Source: Labrenzia sp. PHM005 (GTDB lineage: Bacteria; Pseudomonadota; Alphaproteobacteria; Rhizobiales; Stappiaceae). Taken from it: a DNA stretch of 64,000 nucleotides. Within the stretch, counting starts at the first letter, position 1; each line of letters opens with the position of its first letter. The stretch spans positions 924,501 to 988,500 of the forward strand of contig NZ_CP041191.1 of assembly GCF_006517275.1 (NCBI RefSeq), written 5' to 3'. This document shows positions 47,307 through 55,614 of the stretch, in pieces. The notes under the pieces are model-generated. The model did not search any database, was not told the DNA's origin, and saw nothing but the letters and a program-made list of their open reading frames with translations. Position numbers and translations under genes: made by a program.

Positions 47307-47978
47307 ATGAACACTGCTACGGACCGCCTTGCCAATGTCATGAACGATATTCGTGCAGCGGAAACCGAACACAGTCGTCCCACCGGCTCTGTGACATTGA
47401 TCGCTGTTTCGAAGACATTCGATGCAGAGGCGATCCGTCCGGCTCTTGTTGCAGGTCACCGGGTATTTGGCGAAAACCGTGTGCAAGAGGCCATGGGTAA
47501 ATGGCCGGGTCTGCGGGAGGAGTTTGACGGTATTGAATTGCACCTAATCGGACCGCTTCAGTCCAACAAGGCCAAGGAAGCGGTGCAGACCTTTGACGTC
47601 ATTCATACTGTAGACCGGCCGAAAATCGCCAAGGCACTCAAGACAGAGATGGACAAACAAGGCCGCGATCTGCCCTGTTTCATTCAAGTCAATACAGGCG
47701 AAGAGCCTCAAAAAGCCGGCATCGCGCCAAAAGACGTTGACGCTTTTATAAAGGATTGTAAGGAAAACATTGGCCTGGCGATTGTCGGCTTGATGTGCAT
47801 TCCGCCGGTTGATGAGGCGCCCGGTGAACACTTTGCGCTTTTGGAAAAAATCGCGGCGCGGAACGGCCTGTCTCAGATCTCCATGGGCATGTCCTCGGAC
47901 TATCAGACCGCCGTTGGCTTTGGGGCAACCCATGTGCGCGTCGGTTCAGCGATATTCGGATCCCGCGATTATACTTGA
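47307..47978 (+). CDS. yggS: YggS family pyridoxal phosphate homeostasis protein
   Basis: YggS/PROSC is a PLP-binding protein that maintains vitamin B6 balance. The 223-residue product has the PLP Lys in LIAVSKTF, GENRVQEAMGKW, the HLIGPLQSNKAK motif, IQVNTGEEPQKAG and GLSQISMGMSSDYQTAVGFGATHVRVGS (about 186-213), whose SMGMSSD is the family signature. The ATG at 47307 follows GGGAG; the frame stays open upstream into the decayed gene, which has no support. It stands alone on this strand. Confidence 0.95.
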   Translation: MNTATDRLANVMNDIRAAETEHSRPTGSVTLIAVSKTFDAEAIRPALVAGHRVFGENRVQEAMGKWPGLREEFDGIELHLIGPLQSNKAKEAVQTFDVIHTVDRPKIAKALKTEMDKQGRDLPCFIQVNTGEEPQKAGIAPKDVDAFIKDCKENIGLAIVGLMCIPPVDEAPGEHFALLEKIAARNGLSQISMGMSSDYQTAVGFGATHVRVGSAIFGSRDYT

Positions 47979-48199
47979 TCAGGTTGGCGCCGCATTCCAG
48001 GCAAATATCGCTATTTTTGACAATATTTTGACCTTGGAGTGACCAGACGGAAGGGTTGGTCACAACATTGCCCTGACACTTCCTTTACCCGGCCATTTCG
48101 CCGTCTGGTTTGGGACCGAGTGTTTCTCCCGCTCCGGTTCACCGGCCGCAGGGGTCTGGTGAAGCGACGGGGCGCACGACCAAAACTGGAGGTCAAATT

Positions 48200-48430
48200 A
48201 TGTCCAAGACTTTTGCAGCTGCCGTTCTGATCGGCACTCTGACTGTGTCTTCTGCAGCTCTTGCAGAGGGCATTTCCTTTCAAAAGGCGGACAGCAACCA
48301 GGATGGGTTCTTAACCTTTGACGAAATCACCGTCGTAATGCCGGACATGTCCGAAGAGGTTTTCAAGACTGCTGACGTCAATCAGGACAATCTCCTGGAC
48401 CCAGCAGAATTTGAGGCTGTTCAGCCTTAA
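48200..48430 (+). CDS. Small exported EF-hand protein
   Basis: The product has 76 residues starting at the ATG at 48200 after an unusually good GGAGG site. A signal peptide (FAAAVLIGTLTVSSAALAE) leaves a mature protein of about 53 residues with two EF-hand loops, DSNQDGFLTFDE and DVNQDNLLDPAE. The first has the full D-x-N-x-D-G-x-L-x-x-x-E pattern; the second has Asn at the usual Gly, so its Ca2+ affinity may be lower. It is likely a small periplasmic calcium-binding protein. Family members of this size are known in alphaproteobacteria without a firm role. Confidence 0.88.
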   Translation: MSKTFAAAVLIGTLTVSSAALAEGISFQKADSNQDGFLTFDEITVVMPDMSEEVFKTADVNQDNLLDPAEFEAVQP

Positions 48431-48488
48431 GCGTTTGGGTGGGTAGCCCTTCTTAGACCGCGGAATGTGGTCGACCCGCCCATCACGG

Positions 48489-48525
48489 ACCACCGCTGGA
48501 AGGTCACGCCGGCGGTGGTTCTGTT
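48489..48525 (+). terminator. Possible terminator of the EF-hand gene
   Basis: An ACCACCGC/GCGGTGGT stem with a 15-base loop is followed by a short T-rich TTCTGTTCT. It starts 59 bases after the stop. The T run is weak. Confidence 0.5.
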
Positions 48526-48535
48526 CTGAAGATCT

Positions 48536-49696
48536 TTAGACTTTCCAGGCTTTCCGGATGCGTTCGCGCAGATCCGTCATCCGGTCTACTGGTTCATTGG
48601 CAAAAACAAATCTCAAATACCGCCCAGCCCGTTCGTCCCGACCCCAGCCGGTCATGGGCGTTGCAGCAATGGCGCCGTCGTCGAACAGTTTTTTCGAAGC
48701 GTCATCAGGCTTTAATCCCAAAGCCATCGTGTCGATCAGCAGCGACCAGCCGCCATCGGGGATCAACACTGGAAGATCCTTCATTTCCGAAAGGATATGG
48801 TTTCGGCGGGTCCTCCATTCTGCGGTTGCAGCCGCAACGCCATCGTCGTCAGTTGTCAGGGCGGCGGCGGCACCGGGCATGGCGATGCCAACCTGGCAGA
48901 CTACATTGGTCAGACTGACAAGGCCGATGTCATTCATGATTTCTTTCGGCCCAACCACCCAGCCGACCCGCCAGCCGATCATCCGGTATTCCTTTGATAC
49001 AGACCCAACCGTGATCACGCGCTCAGCCATACCATCAAAAGATGCCGGATGGAGAACCGGTTCGCCGGTGAACAGGATCCGCTCCATGGCCGCATCATGT
49101 ACGATCCAGGCATCGGCTATTTCTGCTGCCGACACGATCGCCTGCCATTCTTCCCGCGTATGAACGATCCCGCTTGGCATCGACGGGCTCATGGTGACGA
49201 TCGCCTTGACTTTCGGATTAATGGCATCTTGCAAGGCATCGAGGTCGAGCCGCCAGCGGCCACTCGTAACAGTGAGCGGAATGAGCTTCGGGATGCCGCC
49301 GGACAAATGGATCCGGTTTAACAGACCAGCATAGGCCGGATCAGTGATAATCACTTCATCGCCCGGTTCAATCAAGGCCAGAAGAGAATTCAAAACACCG
49401 GAGAGGCCCCCGGCAGACACGATGCATTGGCTGTCGGGATCATAGGCAACGCCTGTTGTTTTCGAAACCCGGTCTGCTGCGGCTTGGCGCAGGTGATGGA
49501 TTCCGAGAAACGGAAGATAGCTGTTTGCATCGTCCCGGGTAATGGCGGCGATTGTGGCGTCGATTGCTGCTTTTGGCGGAGCGATGTCCGTATCCAGATT
49601 TTCTAAGCGCAGCATTTCCGGATTTGCGGTCGCATCCGCCGCGTTTCCCATCCTGTCGACCCCGATACCCGGAATATTGGCCAGCCGTGAAACCAT
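48536..49696 (-). CDS. PLP-dependent class I/II aminotransferase
   Basis: The fold-type I aminotransferase has 386 residues. The PLP Lys lies in GSVSKEYRMIGWRVGW at about residue 235, and the C-terminal Arg lies in GRYLRFVFANEP. Two usual landmarks are changed: the NPxNPTG loop reads SPSMPSG and the DExY stretch reads DAAM. The cofactor-contact Asn and Tyr are therefore replaced, which is unusual though known in some family branches. The substrate is unknown. It diverges from the GntR gene, and a TRAP transporter and an ICL-type lyase lie just beyond, so I infer a role in catabolising an imported amino or oxo acid. Confidence 0.88.
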   Translation of the reverse strand: MVSRLANIPGIGVDRMGNAADATANPEMLRLENLDTDIAPPKAAIDATIAAITRDDANSYLPFLGIHHLRQAAADRVSKTTGVAYDPDSQCIVSAGGLSGVLNSLLALIEPGDEVIITDPAYAGLLNRIHLSGGIPKLIPLTVTSGRWRLDLDALQDAINPKVKAIVTMSPSMPSGIVHTREEWQAIVSAAEIADAWIVHDAAMERILFTGEPVLHPASFDGMAERVITVGSVSKEYRMIGWRVGWVVGPKEIMNDIGLVSLTNVVCQVGIAMPGAAAALTTDDDGVAAATAEWRTRRNHILSEMKDLPVLIPDGGWSLLIDTMALGLKPDDASKKLFDDGAIAATPMTGWGRDERAGRYLRFVFANEPVDRMTDLRERIRKAWKV

Positions 49697-49717
49697 AATA
49701 GTATCCTTTATAGCAAT

Positions 49718-49727
49718 TTGGATCCAA
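49718..49727. promoter_or_regulatory. Palindrome in the aminotransferase/gntR divergent region
   Basis: TTGGATCCAA is a perfect 10-base palindrome in the 94-base gap between the divergent aminotransferase and GntR genes. It could be the operator of that regulator. Short palindromes occur by chance, so this is a weak candidate. Confidence 0.3.
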
Positions 49728-49790
49728 TTAATGATATTGATAGGCAGAATGGAATTTGTGTGTCAAGCCGATGATTGCTAAAGGAGGCAT

Positions 49791-50438
49791 ATGAGCCAGG
49801 CACTTTTGAAACGCGGCGATCGCGCGCAGGACATTGAAAATAAAATCCGGGAGGGCATCATTTCCGGGACCTATGCGCCTGGAAGTGCACTGCGGCAGGA
49901 AGAACTTGCGCAACAATTTGAGGCAAGCCGTATGCCGATCCGTGAAGCTTTGCGCGCCTTGAGCGTAGAAGGCCTGGTGCAGCTGGTGCCGAACAAGGGA
50001 GCTGTCGTTGCACCGATCAGCGCAGCGGAACTCAGAGAAAATTTCGAAATGCGGGAGGCTGCGGAAACTCTCGCGATCCGCCTTTCGGTCCCCCATCTAT
50101 CCAATGTTCAGATAGATAAAGCCGCACAGATCCAAAGGGACATTAAAGGTGCCGGAATTGCCGATTATGGGGCGCTCAACAAGACATTTCATTGCACTCT
50201 TTATGCTCCAGCCCAGCGGCCGCGTTTGTTGGCGCATATTCAAAGTCTGCACGATCTAGCTGAACGCTACCTGCGTTTCACTCTGAAATATTTTGACTAT
50301 CAACCAAAATCGGCTGAGGAACATGACGCAATTTTGCAGGCCTGCTACCAGAGGGATGCGAAAGAAGCCGAGAGATTGACTTCCAAACACATCACTGAGG
50401 CGGGGAGTATCCTTGAAGAATATCTGGCCAATAATTAA
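49791..50438 (+). CDS. GntR family (FCD-domain) transcriptional regulator
   Basis: The 215-residue regulator has an N-terminal winged helix (IREGIISGTYAPGSALRQEELAQQF, then SRMPIREALRALSVEGLVQLVPNKG) and a C-terminal FCD all-helical domain with the conserved metal-ligand His residues in NKTFHCTLY, AEEHDAILQ and TSKHITEAG. FCD regulators usually respond to organic acids. Its position between the aminotransferase and the dctPQM genes suggests that it controls both. A good AAAGGAGG site lies before the ATG. Its effector is unknown. Confidence 0.92.
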   Translation: MSQALLKRGDRAQDIENKIREGIISGTYAPGSALRQEELAQQFEASRMPIREALRALSVEGLVQLVPNKGAVVAPISAAELRENFEMREAAETLAIRLSVPHLSNVQIDKAAQIQRDIKGAGIADYGALNKTFHCTLYAPAQRPRLLAHIQSLHDLAERYLRFTLKYFDYQPKSAEEHDAILQACYQRDAKEAERLTSKHITEAGSILEEYLANN

Positions 50439-50733
50439 ATTTTTCGAATTTAATAAATAAGTTAAAATACTTGTAGGTCCGGTAAAAGCTACAAGGATAT
50501 TGTTAAACGTCAGTATTTGTTCTCGATTAATCGAGTTTGATCTATAGTTTTAAAGAAACAATCGAAAGTTATTCAAAAGCAGAGTAAAGCTAAAGGGTCT
50601 AAAAACATTAGAAAAAATCAACAAACTTGGGTCAAAAGTACAACTGGAATAGGCTTGCAGTGAGTTGACCCCAACAAAACTGTTTGCAAAACTCCTTCCA
50701 AATAACAAAAAGAAATTTCAATGGGAGGAAAAT

Positions 50734-51726
50734 ATGAAAGCATTTACGTGGGCTCTTGGAGCCGCGATGGCACTTGGTTTGACTGCCGGGTCATCTTTTG
50801 CCGCAGATACCACCTTGCGGATATCGCTGCAGCTGCCGCTGAAAAGCCACCTCGGCCAGAACCTGGTTCTGTTCAAGGAAGAGGTGGAGAAAAACTCCAA
50901 CGGTGAGATTGCGGTCGAAATTTACGATTCCGCGCAGCTTTATAAGGACAAGGAAGTTCCGGCCGCGGTCGGCTCCGGCGCCATCGAAATGGGCGTCGCG
51001 TCCCTCACCCGGTATGTGGGCGATATTCCGGCCGTCGACATTTTCTATCAGCCGTTCCTGTTTGACAGTGAAGAGAAAGTCCGCGCAGCTGTTGCTCCGG
51101 GGTCTTCCGTGCGCGGTCCGCTGGATGAAGCCATGAAGGGTACCGGATCAACCGTATTGTGGTGGCAGGCTTATGGCGGTGCGATCATGCTGTCGAACGG
51201 CGGTCCGATCAAAACCCCTGAAGATATGAACGGCAAAAAGGTCCGGGTTTTCGGCAAAACGCTGGGCGATTTTGTCACCGCGGCTGGTGGCGCGCCGACT
51301 CTGATTTCCGGTTCTGAGCAGTATCTCGCCTATCAGCGCGGCACGGTCGACATTGGCATGACCGGCGTTTCCGGTGTGAAATCCCGCAAGCTCTGGGAAG
51401 TGATGGACACCATCACCGTCACCAATCATGCAGACATTGAGTTCATCGTCGTCGTGAACACCGATTTCTGGAACGGTTTGTCCGACGCCCATAAGTCTGT
51501 CATTCAGGCCGCCGCCGTAACAGCGGAAAACGATGTCCGAGACCGCGTCTCTGACATCGAAGCCAGTGCCTATGCGGCCGCCGAAGAAAACGGTATGACG
51601 GTCTACAAGCCGACCGCGGAAGAAATTTCTGCGTGGAAAGCCGTCAGCCAGCCGGTCTACGACGCTTATGGCGAAAAGGCTGGAGATCTGGGCAAACAAG
51701 TCATGGATGCGGCCAGCAAACTTTAA
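50734..51726 (+). CDS. dctP: TRAP transporter substrate-binding protein DctP
   Basis: This periplasmic solute receptor of a TRAP carrier has 330 residues. A signal peptide (KAFTWALGAAMALGLTAG, cleavage SSFAAD) is followed by the DctP fold: IEVYDSAQLYKDKEV-like segment (VEIYDSAQLYKDKEVPAAV), then NGKKVRVFGKTLGDFV with the carboxylate-binding Arg, and GTVDIGMTGVSG. These receptors bind organic acids through that Arg. The ATG at 50734 follows GGGAGG; the frame open further upstream to 50665 has no support. The two membrane subunits follow after a stem-loop and a repeat. The 295 bases before it show no feature that I can name. Confidence 0.95.
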   Translation: MKAFTWALGAAMALGLTAGSSFAADTTLRISLQLPLKSHLGQNLVLFKEEVEKNSNGEIAVEIYDSAQLYKDKEVPAAVGSGAIEMGVASLTRYVGDIPAVDIFYQPFLFDSEEKVRAAVAPGSSVRGPLDEAMKGTGSTVLWWQAYGGAIMLSNGGPIKTPEDMNGKKVRVFGKTLGDFVTAAGGAPTLISGSEQYLAYQRGTVDIGMTGVSGVKSRKLWEVMDTITVTNHADIEFIVVVNTDFWNGLSDAHKSVIQAAAVTAENDVRDRVSDIEASAYAAAEENGMTVYKPTAEEISAWKAVSQPVYDAYGEKAGDLGKQVMDAASKL

Positions 51727-51742
51727 GGATTGCTTCTAGTTG

Positions 51743-51767
51743 TTTGGTCGGGCTCGTCCCGACCAAA
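51743..51767 (+). terminator. Stem-loop between dctP and dctQ
   Basis: A perfect 10-base stem TTTGGTCGGG/CCCGACCAAA with a CTCGT loop lies 16 bases after the dctP stop. There is no T run. Such hairpins between binding-protein and membrane-subunit genes commonly protect the upstream mRNA or attenuate read-through, giving more receptor than carrier. Confidence 0.7.
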
Positions 51768-51806
51768 CTCTTGGTAAATGGGGCTGAATAAAACTGGTCC
51801 CTGTGT

Positions 51807-51924
51807 TGTCATCCCTGCGTAGTCAGGATCCAGTAACCTCTTGAAGTGGTTATCTTCTCCGGTAATTCTTCTCACAGTGTACTGGATCCAAATCTTGGCT
51901 CCAGGGCGCCAAACCGGGATGACA
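51807..51924. repeat. Dispersed palindromic intergenic element, copy 3, inside the TRAP operon
   Basis: The 118-base element is bounded by TGTCATCCC (51807-51815) and its inverse GGGATGACA (51916-51924). An inner inverted pair GGATCCAGTA (51826-51835) and TACTGGATCC (51880-51889) lies within. The ends match copy 1, but the centre differs. It lies between dctP and dctQ, so it is transcribed with the operon if it is read through. Confidence 0.72.
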
Positions 51925-52013
51925 ATTGAGAAGCAAATGAACTTGGCAAACTATCTGGGCGGTCGATTTGCCGCCCAGTCTTTCCTTTGAATTCAAAGAA
52001 TCTGGGAAATCTT

Positions 52014-52508
52014 ATGAAGGCCTTTGCGACCCTCTTGATGGCGCTCGCCTGGATTGCTGCGCTCTTGTTTGTCCTTGCCGGCGGCATGCTCACTTTTGAG
52101 GTCACCGCTCGCTATCTGTTTGTCGCGCCGACGATCTGGGCAGCGGAATTATCTCAGCTCAGTCTGATCTGGGGGTCTATGATCGCGATGCCTTGGCTAC
52201 TCGGCGCTGGGCGGCACATTGCCGTCGATGCCGTAACCAACCAGCTTAGCCCCGGCGCACAACGTATTTGCCAGGGCCTTGCTATGGTTTTCGTCGCAGG
52301 TTTCAGTGCAATCGTTGCCTGGAAAGGCGCCGGAATATTTTACGATTCCTTTGAGCGCGGGCGGACCACCGGCTCGATGCTGGACTTACCGACCTGGGCG
52401 TCGGAACTCGCAATCCCCGTCGGCTTTGGGCTTTTGTTTCTGCAGGCTGTGATTGAGCTGACAAAAGCGGTCAAAGGACCGGTTTCTCTAAGTGGAGCCG
52501 GACATTGA
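52014..52508 (+). CDS. dctQ: TRAP transporter small membrane subunit DctQ
   Basis: This four-helix membrane subunit has 164 residues. The family pattern is visible in EVTARYLFVAPTIWAAELSQL, where the R-Y-x-F-x-x-x-x-x-W-x-x-E motif is intact, and in AGRHIAVDAV. The ATG at 52014 follows GGGAAA; the TTG at 51987 would lengthen it by nine residues without support. It overlaps dctM by four bases. Confidence 0.93.
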   Translation: MKAFATLLMALAWIAALLFVLAGGMLTFEVTARYLFVAPTIWAAELSQLSLIWGSMIAMPWLLGAGRHIAVDAVTNQLSPGAQRICQGLAMVFVAGFSAIVAWKGAGIFYDSFERGRTTGSMLDLPTWASELAIPVGFGLLFLQAVIELTKAVKGPVSLSGAGH

Positions 52509-53779
52509 CCACGATCCTTATTCTCGCAGCTCTTTTCACGCTGCTTCTCATCCGTGTCCCGGTCGCCTTCACACTTGGCGGTCTCGGTCTTGCCTTGCTT
52601 CTACTCGGCGGTTTCTCGCCGCTGATGGCGCCGCAGGCGATCCTGTCGACCCTCGATGGTTTCATCCTGCTCGCAGTGCCGCTGTTCCTCTTGATGTCCA
52701 ACATTTTGCTGAAAGGCGGCGTCGGTAAAGATCTCTTTGCCGCTGTGCATGCCTGGGTCGGCCATTGGCCGGGTGGATTGGCGGTGGCAACCATTGTCTC
52801 TTGCGCAATCTTCGCGGCGATCTCCGGCTCATCGGTGGCAACAGCGGCCACCATCGGCACGGTTGCGATCCCGGAAATGATCAGCCGGGGTTATGAGAAG
52901 AAATTCGTCTATGGCCTTTTGGCGGCTGGCGGCACGCTCGGCATTCTGATCCCGCCGTCGATCCCGATGATTGTCTACGGCTTTGTCACCGAACAGTCTG
53001 TGATTGCGCTGTTCCTGGCGGGCATCGGCCCGGGTTTGTTGCTGGTGGCACTCTTCATCGCCTTTGCCATGATCTACGCCCGCTGGTTTGGCGGATACAC
53101 GCCTGAACCGGCGGCAAGCGGCCGGGAACGTTTGGAAAGCACGATCCGTGCCCTGCCCTCTATGGTTTTGGCTGGGGTCGTGATCGGCGTCATCTACACC
53201 GGCATTGCCACCCCGACAGAGGCAGCCGCTATCGGCTTTGCGGTCGCGTTGTTGATCACAGGCCTTTACCTGCGCACCCTCACCTGGCAAGGCCTCAAGG
53301 AAGCCGCCTTTGAAAGCATGGTGACCACGGTTGCGATCCTTCTGATTGTCGCGGGTGCCAAAGTCTTCGGCAAGGCGATTACGCTTTATCGGATCCCGCA
53401 GGAGATTTCGGTGTTTATCGGCCAGAACATTGACACCCCGCTCGCCTTCATTCTGGTGGTCTCGGTCGTGCTTTTGATCATGGGGCTCGTTTTCGAAGCC
53501 CTCTCCATGGTGCTGATCATGACGCCGGTCCTGCTGCCGGCCGCGATGGCGCTGGGCTTTGATCCGATCTGGTTCGGCGTCTACATGGTGGTGATGGTTG
53601 AATGTGCGTTGATCACCCCGCCGGTGGGGCTCAATCTTTATGTCATCCAATCGGTCGCGCGCTCCAGCCTGTCGGATGTTTCCAAAGGGGTCCTGCCCTT
53701 CCTGGTTCTGATGTTATTGAGTGTTGTTGTGCTCTATCTCTGGACCGATCTGGCGCTCTACATACCGTTTAAACTCTAA
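52505..53779 (+). CDS. dctM: TRAP transporter large membrane subunit DctM
   Basis: DctM is the elevator-type permease of the TRAP carrier, driven by the sodium gradient. The 424-residue protein has twelve or more hydrophobic segments and the family motifs FAAISGSSVATAATIGTVAIP, GTLGILIPPSIPMIVYG and GVIYTGIATPTEAAAIG. The start is the TTG at 52505 overlapping the dctQ stop (TTGA), which fits the family N-terminus TTILILAALFTLLLIRVPVAF. With DctP and DctQ it forms a complete transporter. Confidence 0.95.
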   Translation: MTTILILAALFTLLLIRVPVAFTLGGLGLALLLLGGFSPLMAPQAILSTLDGFILLAVPLFLLMSNILLKGGVGKDLFAAVHAWVGHWPGGLAVATIVSCAIFAAISGSSVATAATIGTVAIPEMISRGYEKKFVYGLLAAGGTLGILIPPSIPMIVYGFVTEQSVIALFLAGIGPGLLLVALFIAFAMIYARWFGGYTPEPAASGRERLESTIRALPSMVLAGVVIGVIYTGIATPTEAAAIGFAVALLITGLYLRTLTWQGLKEAAFESMVTTVAILLIVAGAKVFGKAITLYRIPQEISVFIGQNIDTPLAFILVVSVVLLIMGLVFEALSMVLIMTPVLLPAAMALGFDPIWFGVYMVVMVECALITPPVGLNLYVIQSVARSSLSDVSKGVLPFLVLMLLSVVVLYLWTDLALYIPFKL

Positions 53780-53789
53780 AGGATGTTCC

Positions 53790-54662
53790 ATGCCGTCTCC
53801 GGCTGACAAACTCCGCGCTCTTCTGGCGCAAGACATTCTCAATGTGATGCCCTGTTGCTTCGATGCACTGTCGGCAAAGCTGATCGAACAGGCAGGTTTT
53901 GGCCTGACCTTCATGTCCGGCTTTGCGACATCCGCCTCAAGGATCGGTCAGCCGGATCTGGGGCTCATGTCCTATGCCGAAGTGCTCGACCAGGCGCGTA
54001 ATATCACCGATGCAATTGAGATCCCGCTGATCGCCGACGGCGACACCGGATATGGCAATGCGATGAACGTGCGCCGGACTGTGACCGGTTTTGCCAAGGC
54101 GGGTGCTGCAGCTGTGATGATCGAAGACCAGCTTGCGCCAAAACGCTGCGGTCACACGCCGGGCAAGGCCGTGGTTTCTCGTGAAGAAGCCTTTGACCGG
54201 ATACGGGCAGCACAAGATGCCAAGGACGCCGGTGCCGACATTCTGATCCTTGCCCGCACGGACGCCCGTCATGATCACGGGTTACCGGAAGCAATTGACC
54301 GGGCTGCGAAATTCAAGGAGCTCGGCGCTGACATTCTGTTTGTCGAAGCGCCAAAGACAGTCGCGGAAATGCAAACCATCTGCCGGGAACTGCCCGGACC
54401 GAAGATGGCCAACATCGTGGAAGGCGGGGAAACTCCGGAACTCTCGCACAAGGAGCTTCGGGACATCGGTTTTTCGATTGCCGCCTACCCCCTCACCTTG
54501 ATGGCGAGCGCCATGCAGGCGATGACCGGAACATTGGCCAAGCTGAAGGCAGACGAAGATCGGACACCGGATCTGATGAACTTCTCAGAGCTGCGGGAGC
54601 GCATCGGCTTCAACGACTATTATGACCTGTCTTCCAGGTACGAGACATCAAAGCGGGATTAG
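53790..54662 (+). CDS. Isocitrate lyase/PEP mutase superfamily lyase
   Basis: The 290-residue TIM-barrel enzyme starts at the ATG at 53790, 10 bases after dctM. The family features are the DGDTGYGN Mg2+ site, EDQLAPKRCGHTPGK with the catalytic Cys of the KRCGH loop, ARTDAR and VEAP. The pattern fits 2-methylisocitrate lyase-like, oxaloacetate decarboxylase or 2,3-dimethylmalate lyase branches, which cannot be separated by eye. It is the last gene of the TRAP unit. With the divergent aminotransferase it suggests uptake and cleavage of a branched or substituted dicarboxylate. Confidence 0.9.
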   Translation: MPSPADKLRALLAQDILNVMPCCFDALSAKLIEQAGFGLTFMSGFATSASRIGQPDLGLMSYAEVLDQARNITDAIEIPLIADGDTGYGNAMNVRRTVTGFAKAGAAAVMIEDQLAPKRCGHTPGKAVVSREEAFDRIRAAQDAKDAGADILILARTDARHDHGLPEAIDRAAKFKELGADILFVEAPKTVAEMQTICRELPGPKMANIVEGGETPELSHKELRDIGFSIAAYPLTLMASAMQAMTGTLAKLKADEDRTPDLMNFSELRERIGFNDYYDLSSRYETSKRD

Positions 54663-54714
54663 TATTCTAGGTTCCCGGCGTTGGCCGTTATTGAATGACA
54701 GTCATGTAGTCTCG

Positions 54715-54750
54715 AAAAGAAAAAAGCGCGGTCCCGGAAGACCGCGCTTT
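54715..54750 (-). terminator. Terminator of rpmI-rplT
   Basis: Read on the minus strand, an 11-base stem AAAGCGCGGTC/GACCGCGCTTT with a six-base loop is followed by TTTTTTTCTTTT. It begins 24 bases after the rplT stop. Confidence 0.9.
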
Positions 54751-54773
54751 CAAAAAGTTGCTTTGCTTCAGCT

Positions 54774-55133
54774 TCAAGCAGCCAGAGCGCCTTGAGCCTG
54801 ATCGACCAGAGCCTTGAAGGCTTCCGGCTGGCTGATGGCGAGGTCGGACAGAACCTTGCGGTCGACTTCAACGCCAGCCTTGTTCAGGCCGTTGATGAAG
54901 CTGCCGTAGGTCATGCCGTGCTGGCGGGTTGCCGCGTTGATGCGCTGGATCCACAAAGAGCGGAAGTTGCGCTTCTTGGCCTTGCGGTCGCGATAAGCGT
55001 ATTGACCCGCTTTCTCGACGGCCTGCTTGGCGACGCGGATGGTGTTCTTGCGGCGGCCGTAGTAACCCTTGGCAGCCTTCAAAACTTTTTTATGACGAGC
55101 GTGGGCGGTAACGCCCCTTTTGACGCGTGACAT
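54774..55133 (-). CDS. rplT: 50S ribosomal protein L20
   Basis: L20 is an early 50S assembly protein of 119 residues. The start [19 protein letters not shown] and the stretch [16 protein letters not shown] are diagnostic. In other Rhizobiales it is usually followed by pheS-pheT; here a strong terminator and the convergent lyase gene follow, so pheST must be elsewhere. It lies 27 bases after rpmI. Confidence 0.98.
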   Translation of the reverse strand: MSRVKRGVTAHARHKKVLKAAKGYYGRRKNTIRVAKQAVEKAGQYAYRDRKAKKRNFRSLWIQRINAATRQHGMTYGSFINGLNKAGVEVDRKVLSDLAISQPEAFKALVDQAQGALAA

Positions 55134-55160
55134 CTAGGTGATCTCCTTAAAAGGCTGGCG

Positions 55161-55358
55161 TTATGCGTACGGCAGGAACTGCTTCACGATCTTTGCATCC
55201 TGATCGCTCAGCGTGGTGGTGCCACGGGCGTTCCGGATGAACTTGTTCGTGCGCTTGATCATGCCATGGCGCTTGCCGGCCTGTGCGGTTTTCACCTTGC
55301 CGGTTGCAGTCACTTTAAAGCGCTTTTTAGCGCCGGACTTCGTCTTCAGCTTGGGCAT
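55161..55358 (-). CDS. rpmI: 50S ribosomal protein L35
   Basis: L35 has 65 residues beginning [20 protein letters not shown] and containing [18 protein letters not shown]. The ATG at 55358 is the family start, preceded by AAAGGATGC; the open frame upstream to 55469 is leader sequence. About 255 bases of noncoding leader separate it from azoR, space in which an L20-type autoregulatory leader could lie, but I see no structure that I can assign. infC is not adjacent. Confidence 0.98.
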   Translation of the reverse strand: MPKLKTKSGAKKRFKVTATGKVKTAQAGKRHGMIKRTNKFIRNARGTTTLSDQDAKIVKQFLPYA

Positions 55359-55614
55359 TTTGCATCCTTTCTTTGGTGTGCCTGCAAGCAGACACTTCAT
55401 TGTTGGTGCATTCAGAGCCGACACGGCATGCCCTTGGTTGTTTCGACCTGGCCTTACATCAAGATGCAAAAAGACAGCCCAAAACGAGCCGGACGACTCT
55501 GGACCGGGCGCTTATATGGGAGGTTTTAGGCAAAAGCAACTGGAATCCCGGCAGAAACAAAGGATTCCTTATCGACCTGCCGGGCAATTTTGGTTCTGTC
55601 AGATTACAGCAAAG

